This document shows positions 44,272-53,374 of a stretch of DNA of 64,000 nucleotides, in pieces. Position 1 is the first letter of the stretch. The number at the start of each line of letters is the position of its first letter. The notes under the pieces are model-generated. The model was not told the origin of the DNA and did not search any database. It saw only the letters and a program-made list of their open reading frames with translations. The translations under genes and the position numbers were made by a program. Origin of the DNA: Bacillota bacterium (lineage in GTDB: Bacteria; Bacillota; Bacilli; Desulfuribacillales; Desulfuribacillaceae); NCBI GenBank assembly GCA_023388635.1, contig JAEWFW010000049.1, positions 1-64,000 of the forward strand, written 5' to 3'.

Positions 44272-45483
44272 ATGGAGAAAGTGAAAGTAGAAAATGTATC
44301 GAAAATTTTTGGCAATCATCCTAAGAGAGCGGTAGAGATGCTCGACAAAGGTATGAAGAAAACAGAAATTTTGAAAAAAACGGGCATGACCGTGGGGGTC
44401 AATCGAGCGTCGTTCACAATCGATGCGGGGGAAATCTTTGTCATTATGGGGCTGTCCGGAAGTGGAAAGTCGACATTGATCCGCTTGCTGAATCGTCTGA
44501 TTGAGCCTAGTGCTGGGCAAATTTTAATCGATGGCGTAGATTTAATGCAAATGAATAAAGAACAATTGCGCGATGTCAGAAGAAACAAGATGAGCATGGT
44601 GTTTCAAAAATTTGCGTTGTTCCCCAACAGAACTGTTTTAGAAAATGCGGAATACGGGTTAGAAATACAAGGGATCGATAAGCAAACCAGACAAGAAAAG
44701 GCAAAGCAAGCATTGCAGCTTGTAGGGTTGCAGGGCTATGAGCATAGCCTGCCGGATGAACTCAGCGGCGGAATGCAGCAGCGCGTGGGCTTGGCAAGGG
44801 CGCTGGCAAATGACACGGATATTCTGCTGATGGACGAAGCGTTTAGTGCTCTGGATCCGCTGATCCGCAAAGATATGCAAAATGAGTTGTTGGAATTACA
44901 GGAGTCCATGAGTAAAACGATTATTTTTATTACACACGATTTGGATGAAGCCTTGCGTATCGGAGATCGAATTGCGTTAATGAAAGACGGAAGTATTGTG
45001 CAAGTGGGTACACCGGAGGAAATTCTCATGAGTCCTGCCAATGAGTACGTAGAGCGCTTTGTCGCAGATGTCGATTTGTCCAAAGTTCTCACGGCGAGTC
45101 ATGTGATGATTAAAGCAGAGACGATGGGTATTACCAAGGGTCCACGTGTAGCACTACAGTTAATGAAAGAGAGCGGAATCTCCAATATTTTTATCGTAGA
45201 CAAGAAACAGATATTGCAAGGGGTAATTACTGCGAATGACGCATCTGCGGCTGTTGAGCAGGGGCAAAGCATCGAAGATATACTGATTCGTGATGTGCCA
45301 CAAGTGAGTCCAGACACGTTATTGACAGATTTGTTCGAAATGGTCGCAACGGGATCGATTCCCTTGTCGGTTGTCGATGAGAACAAAAAGTTAAAAGGAG
45401 TTATTATTCGAGGCTCTGTCATGGGAGCTTTGGCAGGCAACCTCAAAGATACTTTGGGAAATGGGGTGGAGACAAATGGGTGA
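44272..45483 (+). CDS. opuAA: Glycine-betaine ABC importer, ATP-binding protein OpuAA
   Basis: ATPase of the osmoprotectant importer, 403 residues. N-terminal ABC domain: GLSGSGKST, FQKFALFPNRTV, LSGGMQQRVGLARAL, ILLMDEAFSALDP. The C-terminal 120 residues carry paired CBS motifs (VQVSPDTLL and a later LSVVDENKKLKGVI), which in OpuA sense ionic strength. The N-terminal helix EKVKVENVSKIFGNHPKRA is typical. GAGGTGAAAGA precedes the ATG. The 3' end overlaps opuAB by eight bases. It lies beside a GbsR-like regulator. Confidence 0.94.
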   Translation: MEKVKVENVSKIFGNHPKRAVEMLDKGMKKTEILKKTGMTVGVNRASFTIDAGEIFVIMGLSGSGKSTLIRLLNRLIEPSAGQILIDGVDLMQMNKEQLRDVRRNKMSMVFQKFALFPNRTVLENAEYGLEIQGIDKQTRQEKAKQALQLVGLQGYEHSLPDELSGGMQQRVGLARALANDTDILLMDEAFSALDPLIRKDMQNELLELQESMSKTIIFITHDLDEALRIGDRIALMKDGSIVQVGTPEEILMSPANEYVERFVADVDLSKVLTASHVMIKAETMGITKGPRVALQLMKESGISNIFIVDKKQILQGVITANDASAAVEQGQSIEDILIRDVPQVSPDTLLTDLFEMVATGSIPLSVVDENKKLKGVIIRGSVMGALAGNLKDTLGNGVETNG

Positions 45484-46309
45484 TTTATTGCCGAGCATCC
45501 CACTTGCTGCTTGGATCGACAGTATCGTCGATTGGATGATGACGAATATGGCATTTATTTTTGATGTAATTGCCAAAGCTGTTCGAGGTTTTATTGAATT
45601 TATTGTTGACGGGTTGGCGTTTTTCCCACCGATTGTTGTCATAGCGGTACTCGTACTGATTGCTTGGAAGACCAGCCGCTTGCCTACAGCAGTGTTTACA
45701 GGTGTGGGATTGCTGTTGGTAGACAATCTCGGGTACTGGTCACAGATGCTTGACACATTAGTACTTGTATTGACAGCAGTGTTCATTTCTGTGTGCATAG
45801 GTATACCGCTGGGTATTCTCGTGGCACAGAAAAATCGAGTTCGCGATTTTGTCATGCCATTGCTTGATTTCATGCAGACAATGCCGGCATTCGTATACTT
45901 GATTCCAGCCATACTATTTTTCAATGTTGGTGTTGTTCCCGGTGTATTCGCGTCGGTAGTCTTTGCAGTGCCACCTACAATCCGTCTGACAAATCTCGGG
46001 ATACGGCAGGTTCCGTCGGAGTTAATTGAAGCGTCGGATGCGTTTGGCGCCACGAGTCAACAAAAATTGTTTAAAGTACAATTGCCGCTGGCATTGCCGA
46101 CAATTATGGCGGGAATAAACCAGAGTGTGATGTTGGCACTCTCTATGGTGGTCATTGCGTCTTTAGTAGGTGCACCGGGCTTGGGAGCGGAAGTGTACCG
46201 TGCCGTTGGACAGATTCAGGTAGGTAAAGGATTTGAGGCTGGGTTGGCGATCGTTATCTTAGCGATAATACTGGATCGCATCACTCAGAATCTATATAAA
46301 AAGAAATAG
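45476..46309 (+). CDS. opuAB: Glycine-betaine ABC importer, permease OpuAB
   Basis: Membrane permease of the ProW/OpuAB type, 277 residues, with about six helices. The docking region PSELIEASDAFGATSQQKLF and the following QLPLALPTIMAGINQSVMLALSMVVIASLVGAPGLG are standard. The ATG at 45476 lies five bases after GGTGGAG, so the ORF start at 45461 is not used. Unlike Lactococcus OpuABC the binding protein is a separate gene, as in Bacillus. Confidence 0.93.
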   Translation: MGDLLPSIPLAAWIDSIVDWMMTNMAFIFDVIAKAVRGFIEFIVDGLAFFPPIVVIAVLVLIAWKTSRLPTAVFTGVGLLLVDNLGYWSQMLDTLVLVLTAVFISVCIGIPLGILVAQKNRVRDFVMPLLDFMQTMPAFVYLIPAILFFNVGVVPGVFASVVFAVPPTIRLTNLGIRQVPSELIEASDAFGATSQQKLFKVQLPLALPTIMAGINQSVMLALSMVVIASLVGAPGLGAEVYRAVGQIQVGKGFEAGLAIVILAIILDRITQNLYKKK

Positions 46310-46334
46310 AAAATGTTTTTAAAGGAGGAATTTT

Positions 46335-47258
46335 GTGAAGAAAAAATGGAGTGTGATTGGAACTGTCGTAGTGTTGTCGCTGTTGTTAATTATATCAGGA
46401 TGCGGCGGAGGGAAGACACCGCCGTCTGATGATCAAAAACCACCGAGTTCCAATGGGGGAACGGGCTCTGCAGTGGGAGAACAGGTGCAATATGAAATTA
46501 TAGGTATCGATCCGGGAGCAGGTATCATGGAGACGACACGGAGTGCACTAGAGCAATATGGTTTGGACCAATGGAAGCTTGTTGAGAGTTCCGAGTCTGC
46601 AATGATGGCGGCATTTAAGCGCGCCTACAGCAACCAGGAACCGATCATTATAACAGGTTGGACTCCGCATTGGATGTTTTCTAGTTTTGATCTGAAATAC
46701 CTCGATGACCCACTACAGGTATATGGTGGAGATGAGCAGATCCATACATTGGTGCGCAATGGTCTGAAAGATGACCATCCTGCTGCGTATCAAGTACTCG
46801 ACAATTTTAACTGGGAGCCGTCCGATATGGAAGATGTCATGGTCATGATAGAGGAGGGTTCGCCGGTAGAAGACGCAGCGGCATCTTGGGTAGTCAACAA
46901 CATGGATAAAGTTAATCAATGGACTGACGGTATAGAGCCGGTCAATGGAGACAGGTTAAACATCTCGTATGTCGCCTGGGCATCGGAAATTGCGAGCACG
47001 AATGTCGTCGCCACAGTGTTGGAGACAGTCGGTTATCGCGTGACATTGCAACAATTGGAAGCAGGCGGGATGTTCGCAGGTATTGCCAGCGGAAGCTCCG
47101 ATGCATTGGTGGCAGCTTGGTTGCCGACAACCCACGAGGCGTTTTATGAGCGCTTTCAAAATGACTTTGAGGATTTAGGACCGAATCTGGATGGAACGCG
47201 GATCGGCTTGGTTGTCCCTGCCTATATGGACATTACGTCAATTGAAGATCTAAAATAA
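46335..47258 (+). CDS. opuAC: Glycine-betaine-binding lipoprotein OpuAC
   Basis: Lipid-anchored osmoprotectant receptor, 307 residues, with lipobox ISGC near residue 23 and a Gly/Pro/Ser-rich linker to residue about 50. The mature part includes GWTPHWMFSSFDLKYLDDP and VAAWLPTTHEAFYERF, whose Trp residues form the aromatic cage of this family. The start is GTG at 46335 after AAAGGAGG. Substrate could be glycine betaine or proline betaine. Confidence 0.93.
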   Translation: MKKKWSVIGTVVVLSLLLIISGCGGGKTPPSDDQKPPSSNGGTGSAVGEQVQYEIIGIDPGAGIMETTRSALEQYGLDQWKLVESSESAMMAAFKRAYSNQEPIIITGWTPHWMFSSFDLKYLDDPLQVYGGDEQIHTLVRNGLKDDHPAAYQVLDNFNWEPSDMEDVMVMIEEGSPVEDAAASWVVNNMDKVNQWTDGIEPVNGDRLNISYVAWASEIASTNVVATVLETVGYRVTLQQLEAGGMFAGIASGSSDALVAAWLPTTHEAFYERFQNDFEDLGPNLDGTRIGLVVPAYMDITSIEDLK

Positions 47259-47276
47259 TCAATATAAATCATGCAA

Positions 47277-47320
47277 AAATCTACCCATGCTATGGCAACT
47301 GCTGTATCATGGGTAGATTT
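47277..47320 (+). terminator. Terminator of the opuA operon
   Basis: AAATCTACCCATG (47277-47289) pairs perfectly with CATGGGTAGATTT (47308-47320), with a short T-rich tail. Confidence 0.75.
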
Positions 47321-47454
47321 GTATCCTGATAATGAATGCGATATTAAACAAAGGGGACCAAATGGGGATTGTATTTGAAAATGGTAAACATATAATGGAA
47401 GTCAATAGGTTGCCAAACTGTCCATAAAATATAATCTATAGGAGGATGACCAGT

Positions 47455-48222
47455 ATGAACCGCTTACTAGGTGTGCTCGTTGTCGTTTTATTGATGGTAG
47501 GAATTATAGGCTGTACGAGTCGAGAGACCCTAGAACCCAAAATCCCAGAACCGGAAGTCCAGAAACGGGAGATCGAAAAGCAGGAACCAGAAGGAGCAGA
47601 ACCCCAGGAGTCGAAGACCCTGGGAACGGAAATTGAAGAACCAGAAATTGAAGAACCGGAGATTCAAATCCAGGTGCCAGAATTATGGGAACCTGAAATC
47701 GAACAGTTAGAAACTAAAGAACCAGAAATTCAAGAATCGGAAATTGAAGAACAGGAAACTGAAAAGTCGGAAATTCAAGAACAAGAAACTGAAGCATCGG
47801 AACATAAAGAAGCGAGCTGGGAAGCAGAAAGTGTAGATTTGACGACATGGGATGAACAGAAAGTCTATGATTTTATAGATGAGGTAAAGGAATATGTTAT
47901 AGAAATCCCCTACATAGCTCCTACGAAAGAAGATGTCGTCGCGCAATACGAGAAATACTTCACGCCTGAATGGAGCAAGAAAATCGTAGACTCCTTATAT
48001 ATTTGGCATACGGACTCGGGGTGGGAGATTCCTCCCGGTGATGGCGGCTATATGTTTGGGGGATTGCGAAACGGTTCGGAGACGAAGGACATAACCTTTG
48101 ACTTCCAAGAAGACTATATAAGAGTGCGGGAGACATTTGAGATGGGTATGTATAGTGCTATCGAGTATACGATTGGCTATCAGGGAAAACCTGTCATAAT
48201 CGATTGGATCATTAATCCGTAA
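47455..48222 (+). CDS. Glu/Pro/Ile-repeat lipoprotein of unknown function
   Basis: Predicted surface lipoprotein, 255 residues, with lipobox IIGC near residue 20. Residues about 25-120 are a strongly acidic imperfect repeat built on EPEIEE and related units (DNA 47630-47800), which may form an extended spacer in the wall. The C-terminal domain of about 130 residues (from TTWDEQKVYDFIDEVKEYV) is globular-looking, with several Tyr and Trp residues, and not recognised. AGGAGG is nine bases before the ATG at 47455. Alone between terminators. Confidence 0.72.
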   Translation: MNRLLGVLVVVLLMVGIIGCTSRETLEPKIPEPEVQKREIEKQEPEGAEPQESKTLGTEIEEPEIEEPEIQIQVPELWEPEIEQLETKEPEIQESEIEEQETEKSEIQEQETEASEHKEASWEAESVDLTTWDEQKVYDFIDEVKEYVIEIPYIAPTKEDVVAQYEKYFTPEWSKKIVDSLYIWHTDSGWEIPPGDGGYMFGGLRNGSETKDITFDFQEDYIRVRETFEMGMYSAIEYTIGYQGKPVIIDWIINP

Positions 48223-48272
48223 AGGAATCGGCATAGTTTCATAGGTTATGTATATTGTTGATACATATTGTT

Positions 48273-48309
48273 AAGCACTCTCCTCGCGGTGATAGCAGGG
48301 AGAGTGCTT
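48273..48309. terminator. Bidirectional terminator between the lipoprotein gene and recQ
   Basis: AAGCACTCTCC (48273-48283) pairs perfectly with GGAGAGTGCTT (48299-48309), with short T-runs on both sides. Confidence 0.85.
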
Positions 48310-48345
48310 TCTAATGTTCTCAATACTTGGGGTTATAGGGAAAGT

Positions 48346-50490
48346 TCATAGACGATGCTTGCAAATGACAGCACGGATTGCTAGATAGTCGATACTGGCG
48401 GGCAGGGCATCTTTGATCAGTCTTAATTTCTCACTGCCGATTGTCTCGATAGCCTTGCGAATTTGTTGTTCGTAATCAGCCGGGATAAAATCATCTAAAT
48501 TTACAGGTAGACCGGAATTCGCTGCTTGTATGATGTGATTTTCCACAGTCAAAAGTGTCAGTTGTCTTTCCTTAGCGATTTCTTTGATCGTACGTCCGGC
48601 AGAGTACAGTTCGAAACTTGTCATAAAACTCGGCTTTTTATCGGTGGTAGCAGCTTTTGTTTCTGTATGTGCATCTATCGGTGTATCTGCGCGGTACGCC
48701 GGAGTGGCATTGATGTGATGTTCTTCTACATACTGTCTGATAATATTTAAAAAAGCATGACCGTACTTGTGTAGCTTGCTTTCACCGACTCCTTTTATGC
48801 GAAGCAAGGATTGACGGTCAATGGGGTATTTTTGGCTCATTTCACGCAAAGTACCATCTGGGAAAATCATATATGGAGGAACATTTTCCTGACGGGAAAT
48901 ATCTTTTCGCAATTGTTTTAAAAGTTCGAGCAGAGGATTGTCGTCTGTGCGAGCCTCGTGTTTCTTTTGTGTTTTTTGGTAAACGGGTTGACCGTCCTTT
49001 AGAACACCGATTGCTTTTTCCGTAATCTTTGGCACAGGGAACTGTCCGTCGCTAAGTGTTAAATAACCATCAGCCACTAAAATATTGATCATATCTTTGA
49101 GCTCTTTTTCCGAATATTCCTTCATGATGCCGTAAGTGGGAAGGCGTTGAAAGCCGAATTGCTGCATCTTCTGATTTTTCGATCCACGTAAAGCTTGGAC
49201 AATCAGTGTGACACCGAAACGCTCTTTCATGCGAATGATGCAAGAGAAGATTTTTTGTGCCGCTTCTGTGATTTCAGCTTGCTCGCTCTCGTCGCAGCAT
49301 GTGCTGCAATTTCCGCATGTTTCCGGTAGATCACGTTCTCCGAAATATTCGAGAATATACTTACGTAGACAGTTCGGCGTATAGCAATAGTCGACCATTT
49401 CCTTGAGGCGATTATATTCAAATCGCTTGCGTTCCGCATCAGATGTCGATTGCTCAATCATAAATTTTTGTAATACAATGTCTTGGGGGGCGAATAATAA
49501 GATACACTCACTCGCTTCGCCGTCTCGTCCAGCACGCCCCGCCTCTTGATAATATGCCTCCATATTCTTCGGCAAGTTGTGATGAATGACGTAGCGCACG
49601 TTAGATTTGTCGATCCCCATGCCGAAAGCATTCGTAGCTACGATAATCGGATAATCGTCGAATAAGAAGCCGTCTTGGTACTGCTGTCGATCTTCTACAT
49701 CCATACCTGCGTGGTATTTTGCCGGATTACATCCGGCTTTACACAAATCTTTATAAATACTTTCCACTTCTTTGCGAGTCGCGGCATAAATGACACCGAC
49801 ATGGTTGGGATGGCTGCGCACATAATTGATGATATAATCACGACGGTTTTCACCACGAATCACGCTGAAAAATAGGTTTTTGCGGTCAAAGCCTGTGACA
49901 TATACGTTGGGTTTAGACAATTGCAATAATGAAACGACGTCATTCTTTACCTCTTCCGTAGCGGTGGCAGTAAATGCCGCAATGATTGGTCGTTTATCAA
50001 GCTGCTTGATAAATGCAGGAATCGATCTGTAACTGGGACGAAAATCGTGTCCCCACTGTGAAACACAATGTGACTCGTCGATAGCAAGCAGGGAAATCGA
50101 AATACCGCGTATTTGCTCAAGGAACTCCGGTGACTCTAATCGCTCAGGAGCAATATATAGCAGACGTGAGTCCCCTTTTTTGATTTGTTTGATTCGCTCA
50201 TAAACCTGAGCCGTCGTGAGCGAACTGTTGATATATGTAGCAGGAATGCCCATCAGTTGCAAACTGTCGACTTGATCCTTCATCAAAGAAATCAGCGGCG
50301 AGATGACAAGCGTCACACCTTCAAGCATCAAAGAAGGAACTTGATAGCACAAAGACTTCCCAGCACCCGTCGGCATGATGGCGAACGTATCCGTCCCATT
50401 GACGATACTCTCGATAATCTCCTCCTGAGCCTGACGGAAATGATCATATCCGAAATGTTTCTTTAGAATTTGTCGTGCCGTTGTTTGCAT
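48346..50490 (-). CDS. recQ: ATP-dependent DNA helicase RecQ
   Basis: 3'-5' DNA helicase for recombination and fork repair, 714 residues. Motifs: FRQAQ (motif 0), MPTGAGKSLCYQ, the DEAH-box variant AIDESHCVSQWGHDFR, FTATAT, then QEAGRAGRDG. A zinc-binding RQC part shows CLRKYILEYFGE and CGNCSTCC. An HRDC domain (LLKQLRKDISRQENVPPYMIF) lies near residue 525 and a C-terminal helix-turn-helix region near 625. GGGAGG precedes the ATG at 50490. Longer than the E. coli enzyme because of the C-terminal extension. Confidence 0.94.
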   Translation of the reverse strand: MQTTARQILKKHFGYDHFRQAQEEIIESIVNGTDTFAIMPTGAGKSLCYQVPSLMLEGVTLVISPLISLMKDQVDSLQLMGIPATYINSSLTTAQVYERIKQIKKGDSRLLYIAPERLESPEFLEQIRGISISLLAIDESHCVSQWGHDFRPSYRSIPAFIKQLDKRPIIAAFTATATEEVKNDVVSLLQLSKPNVYVTGFDRKNLFFSVIRGENRRDYIINYVRSHPNHVGVIYAATRKEVESIYKDLCKAGCNPAKYHAGMDVEDRQQYQDGFLFDDYPIIVATNAFGMGIDKSNVRYVIHHNLPKNMEAYYQEAGRAGRDGEASECILLFAPQDIVLQKFMIEQSTSDAERKRFEYNRLKEMVDYCYTPNCLRKYILEYFGERDLPETCGNCSTCCDESEQAEITEAAQKIFSCIIRMKERFGVTLIVQALRGSKNQKMQQFGFQRLPTYGIMKEYSEKELKDMINILVADGYLTLSDGQFPVPKITEKAIGVLKDGQPVYQKTQKKHEARTDDNPLLELLKQLRKDISRQENVPPYMIFPDGTLREMSQKYPIDRQSLLRIKGVGESKLHKYGHAFLNIIRQYVEEHHINATPAYRADTPIDAHTETKAATTDKKPSFMTSFELYSAGRTIKEIAKERQLTLLTVENHIIQAANSGLPVNLDDFIPADYEQQIRKAIETIGSEKLRLIKDALPASIDYLAIRAVICKHRL

Positions 50491-50539
50491 ATTGGAACCT
50501 CCCATCGAAAAAGGTAGATTTTTTATAGAGAATATCAGA

Positions 50540-50752
50540 CTATCTATAAGGAGTTTTCTGATCAGTAAGCCCCACCAAATAATCGATACTCGTATGATAG
50601 AATTGTGCCAGCTTAATCATAATGTGCAGAGGGACATCTCGTTCGCCACGTTCATATTTTGAATACAATGACTGATCACACATTAAGTAAGTGGCAATTT
50701 GTTGTTGTGTTAAATCACGGTCTTCTCGCATATCATGAATTCTTAATTTCAT
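50540..50752 (-). CDS. Small Xre-family regulator
   Basis: Helix-turn-helix protein, about 70 residues, nearly all DNA-binding domain. LRIHDMREDRDLTQQQIATYL leads into the recognition helix region QSLYSKYERGERDVPLHIMIKLAQFY, and ends SIDYLVGLTD, the familiar end of short Xre repressors. The ATG at 50752 follows GGTGAT; upstream in-frame starts to 50791 are less likely. It shares strand and neighbourhood with another Xre gene 88 bases upstream. Target unknown. Confidence 0.8.
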   Translation of the reverse strand: MKLRIHDMREDRDLTQQQIATYLMCDQSLYSKYERGERDVPLHIMIKLAQFYHTSIDYLVGLTDQKTPYR

Positions 50753-50840
50753 TTTCATCACCATAGTGCAATTTAGTACAATATGTCCCATTTACTTTGC
50801 GGGTTAGTCGTTTTAAGTATCTAGCGTACTTTTAATAAAT

Positions 50841-51083
50841 TTATTTAATCTCTTGTTCAAGATTATCAAAAAGATTGCTGTCGAAAAACTCCCGAAGTGT
50901 GATTTCTAATCCATCGCAGATTTTTTTGATAGAAACAACACCGGGATTTTTGCTTTTTGTATTCAGCATACTATAAATAGTAGATGGTGAAACACCGGAT
51001 ATGTTTGCTAATGCGTTGATGGCAATGCCTTTACCTTCACATAATTCAACAATCCTCTTTGCTACTGCTTCCTTCGCGTTCAT
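50841..51083 (-). CDS. Small Xre-family regulator divergent from a 47-codon gene
   Basis: Helix-turn-helix protein, about 80 residues. The motif is GIAINALANISGVSPSTIYSMLN with the family tail VSIKKICDGLEITLREFFDS. AGAGGG lies about ten bases before the ATG at 51083; the ORF could extend to 51125. The divergent intergenic region carries three copies of GATATATCCC or close variants, one next to this gene's own start, so autoregulation and control of the small gene at 51229 are likely but inferred. Confidence 0.8.
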   Translation of the reverse strand: MNAKEAVAKRIVELCEGKGIAINALANISGVSPSTIYSMLNTKSKNPGVVSIKKICDGLEITLREFFDSNLFDNLEQEIK

Positions 51084-51105
51084 TTGTTTCAACCCTCTCA
51101 ATTGT

Positions 51106-51203
51106 GATATATCCCATGTAATCAAATTGTATAAATACTGGTGACAATCTAAGTGGGATATATCGCATATTTGAAATGCATGTTATAATATGGGGTATAT
51201 CCC
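51106..51203. promoter_or_regulatory. Three operator-like GATATATCCC sites around divergent promoters
   Basis: Sites are GATATATCCC (51106-51115), GGGATATATC (51155-51164) and GGGTATATCCC (51193-51203). An extended -10 (TG at 51181, TATAAT at 51184-51189) for the plus-strand small gene lies between the last two, which thus occupy its -35 area and transcription start. Confidence 0.6.
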
Positions 51204-51228
51204 AAAGTGGTGGAAGAGGTGATTATGA

Positions 51229-51372
51229 ATGGAAGAGTATAAAGCAATGTACTACATGTTGTTTAACAAAGTTTCTGATATAATTTGTCAGCTACAAGAA
51301 ATACAGCAGTGCTGTGAAGAGATATGCATGGAGCAGGGTGCATTAGAAGAACCAATTGATCAAGATTTATAG
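51229..51372 (+). CDS. 47-residue protein next to an Xre regulator
   Basis: A short gene encoding MEEYKAMYYMLFNKVSDII followed by a Gln/Glu/Cys-rich helix and a final EEPIDQDL. AGAGGTGA is six bases before the ATG at 51229, and a promoter and operators lie just upstream. The protein is likely one amphipathic helix with three Cys. Short proteins of this general form occur beside phage-type repressors in Bacillota, from family memory only. Function unknown. Another ATG at 51225 gives only five codons. Confidence 0.65.
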   Translation: MEEYKAMYYMLFNKVSDIICQLQEIQQCCEEICMEQGALEEPIDQDL

Positions 51373-51471
51373 CGTTGACGGGTAGCATAAGTACTAATAT
51401 ACTTTTATAGGAAATGTAGTTTCACTTACGAGAAATTGCAATACAAGTGGATTAAATTCGTGATGTACACA

Positions 51472-51499
51472 AAAAAGCGATGCAATATCGCTTTTTTTA
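51472..51499. terminator. Bidirectional terminator
   Basis: AAAAAGCGAT (51472-51481) pairs with ATCGCTTTTT (51487-51496), continuing into T. It closes the small-gene unit and shields the TetR operon. Confidence 0.85.
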
Positions 51500-51524
51500 T
51501 TTTACAAAATTAAATCATAACCAC

Positions 51525-51570
51525 TTGACTTCTTGCACTAACGGGTTTAAAATTGCACTCAATGGTGCAA
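51525..51570 (+). promoter_or_regulatory. Promoter region and operator of the TetR-regulated export genes
   Basis: TTGACT (51525-51530) may be a -35. TTGCAC (51553-51558) and GTGCAA (51565-51570) form an inverted repeat with a six-base spacer, and another TTGCAC occurs at 51533-51538. These are candidate binding sites for the TetR protein encoded directly downstream. Confidence 0.55.
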
Positions 51571-51593
51571 ATACTGGTGTTGGAGGTGAGAAT

Positions 51594-52169
51594 GTGGCAC
51601 GGAATACGAAGGATGTCATTTATCTAGGTGCGATAGAAGCATTTTCAGAATTGGGGTTTTCGGCGACGACGATGGATACGATTGCAGAGAAGTCGGGTGT
51701 GGTGAAAAGAACGCTCTATTATAATTTCCAAACAAAAGAAGAACTATTTTCCTATGTAATGCAGAGATCCGCGGAGGAACTTGAAAAACTTTTGGATGGG
51801 GCATTGAGCAAGCACACCGATTTTAAGCAAAAGTGGCACAATGTAGTGGATGCGCATCTATCATTTTACAGTAAAAATAGCTCCGTTTTTCATTTGATCA
51901 TTCAGCAAATATGGAAAAAAGACATTCACGCATCTTTTTCCATCCACCACTTGTTCAAAAATTATTTTACACGTTTGGATTTGGAAATTGAAAATGACAA
52001 AAGCAACCAGAATATCGCCGGTGATCTAGATCAATTCACTTGCTCGGCGAGCATCTTCGGCATGATAACGATTCCAGTTGCCAGAGCGATTCTCAATGGT
52101 CAGCCGATATACACTGAAAAACGCGTGCAGACGATTTCCAACATGATATTAAACAGTTTTGGGGAGTAG
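51594..52169 (+). CDS. TetR-family regulator
   Basis: Repressor-type regulator, 191 residues. The N-terminal helix-turn-helix reads GAIEAFSELGFSATTMDTIAEKSGVVKRTLYYNFQTKEELF; the rest is a ligand-binding helical domain typical of AcrR-like proteins. The start is GTG at 51594, six bases from GGAGGTGA; the ORF upstream to 51480 crosses a terminator and is excluded. It precedes a membrane-fusion protein and an ABC-2 permease by 11 bases, so it probably represses its own operon and responds to an exported compound. Confidence 0.88.
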   Translation: MARNTKDVIYLGAIEAFSELGFSATTMDTIAEKSGVVKRTLYYNFQTKEELFSYVMQRSAEELEKLLDGALSKHTDFKQKWHNVVDAHLSFYSKNSSVFHLIIQQIWKKDIHASFSIHHLFKNYFTRLDLEIENDKSNQNIAGDLDQFTCSASIFGMITIPVARAILNGQPIYTEKRVQTISNMILNSFGE

Positions 52170-52180
52170 GGGAGAACATC

Positions 52181-53374
52181 ATGAAAAAGAGAATAATCAT
52201 TGGTTTAGTAGCAGTGATCGCGATTACGGGGGTATCTGTTTTTTTCTTATCCTCGATTTCTGGAGCAAGCCCGACGGGAACAACACCGTCATACAGCGGG
52301 ATCATCCAACAGACAGAATACAACCTCAGCTTTAAAATTGCCGGAAGAATCGCTGATTTGAACGTATCGGAAGGTGATACGGTAAGCAAAGGAGATATAC
52401 TTGGGAAATTAGAGGATGCCGAGTGGTTGACGAAAGTCCAACAAGCGGAAGCTGCTGTGGAAATAGCGGGAGCGAACGTTGATAAAGCGTCCCAAGGTGT
52501 CGGTTTAACGCAGAATGACATTCAAGCTAAAATTGCGCAAGCACAAGCGGCAGTGGGAATGGCAGAAGCAAAATACGCAGCATTGCAGAGCGGCGCGCGT
52601 CCAGAACAGATACAGCAATTAGAGAATCAGTTGAATGTCAGTACAGAAGCATTGGAACAAGCAAAAGAAAATATGCAGAGAATTAGCCAATTGTATGAGC
52701 AGAATGCAATTCCTAAAGTTAAAGTGGATGAAGCCAAATTACAGTTGGAGCAAATAGAAGGGCAACACACAAATGCGCGCTTGGAATTAGAAATCGCGCA
52801 GCAGGGTGCTCGTCAAGAGGAGCTTGAAGCGGCAAAGCAGCAAGTAGAGCAAGCGAAAGCAGTTTTGGAAGAAGCACAGAACGGTACAGGCAAAGTTGGG
52901 ATATCACAGACCGATGTGCGTTTGGCGCAGGGGACTAAAAAACAGGCGGAAGCCAATTTAGCAGAAGCCAGAACCTATTTGCAATACACGAACTTGGTAG
53001 CGCCGATTGATGGAACGGTTATCAGCGTTTCTGGAAAAGTCAGCGATTTGGCAAGTGCCGGGTATACGGTCGTCACGCTTGCGGACACAAAAGACAAGTG
53101 GGTAGAGTTTTACGTTCCGGAAGATCAGATAGCCACCCTGACAGTCGGTAAAGAAATTCCATTATACATTCCGGCGATCAATCAACAGGTCAAAGGGAAT
53201 GTAGTATATGTCAATCCGGCACCGTCATTCGCGGTGAAAAAAGCGACGAACTATTTAAATGAACAGGACATTCGCTCCTTTATGGTAAAGGTTGCGTTAC
53301 CGGAAGTCGAAGATTATGTGTATGCGGGAATGACTGTACAATGGTCAGGAGAAGATCAGCATGAAGGTCAGTGA
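52181..53374 (+). CDS. HlyD-family membrane-fusion protein
   Basis: Efflux adaptor of the YhiI/HlyD type, 397 residues. One N-terminal anchor helix (residues about 3-24) is followed by a lipoyl-like half (SFKIAGRIADLNVSEGDTVSKGDILGKL), a long coiled coil (about 85-245, rich in Ala, Glu and Gln), and the second lipoyl half and beta-barrel (APIDGTVISVSGKVSDLASAG). GGGGAG precedes the ATG. The stop overlaps the permease gene by 14 bases. Forms an export complex with the ABC-2 protein; substrate unknown. Confidence 0.9.
   Translation: MKKRIIIGLVAVIAITGVSVFFLSSISGASPTGTTPSYSGIIQQTEYNLSFKIAGRIADLNVSEGDTVSKGDILGKLEDAEWLTKVQQAEAAVEIAGANVDKASQGVGLTQNDIQAKIAQAQAAVGMAEAKYAALQSGARPEQIQQLENQLNVSTEALEQAKENMQRISQLYEQNAIPKVKVDEAKLQLEQIEGQHTNARLELEIAQQGARQEELEAAKQQVEQAKAVLEEAQNGTGKVGISQTDVRLAQGTKKQAEANLAEARTYLQYTNLVAPIDGTVISVSGKVSDLASAGYTVVTLADTKDKWVEFYVPEDQIATLTVGKEIPLYIPAINQQVKGNVVYVNPAPSFAVKKATNYLNEQDIRSFMVKVALPEVEDYVYAGMTVQWSGEDQHEGQ

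Noticed and set aside
45391..46053. 220-codon minus-strand ORF
   Set aside because: Lies opposite opuAA and opuAB, which have firm family matches; composition is that of an antisense frame.
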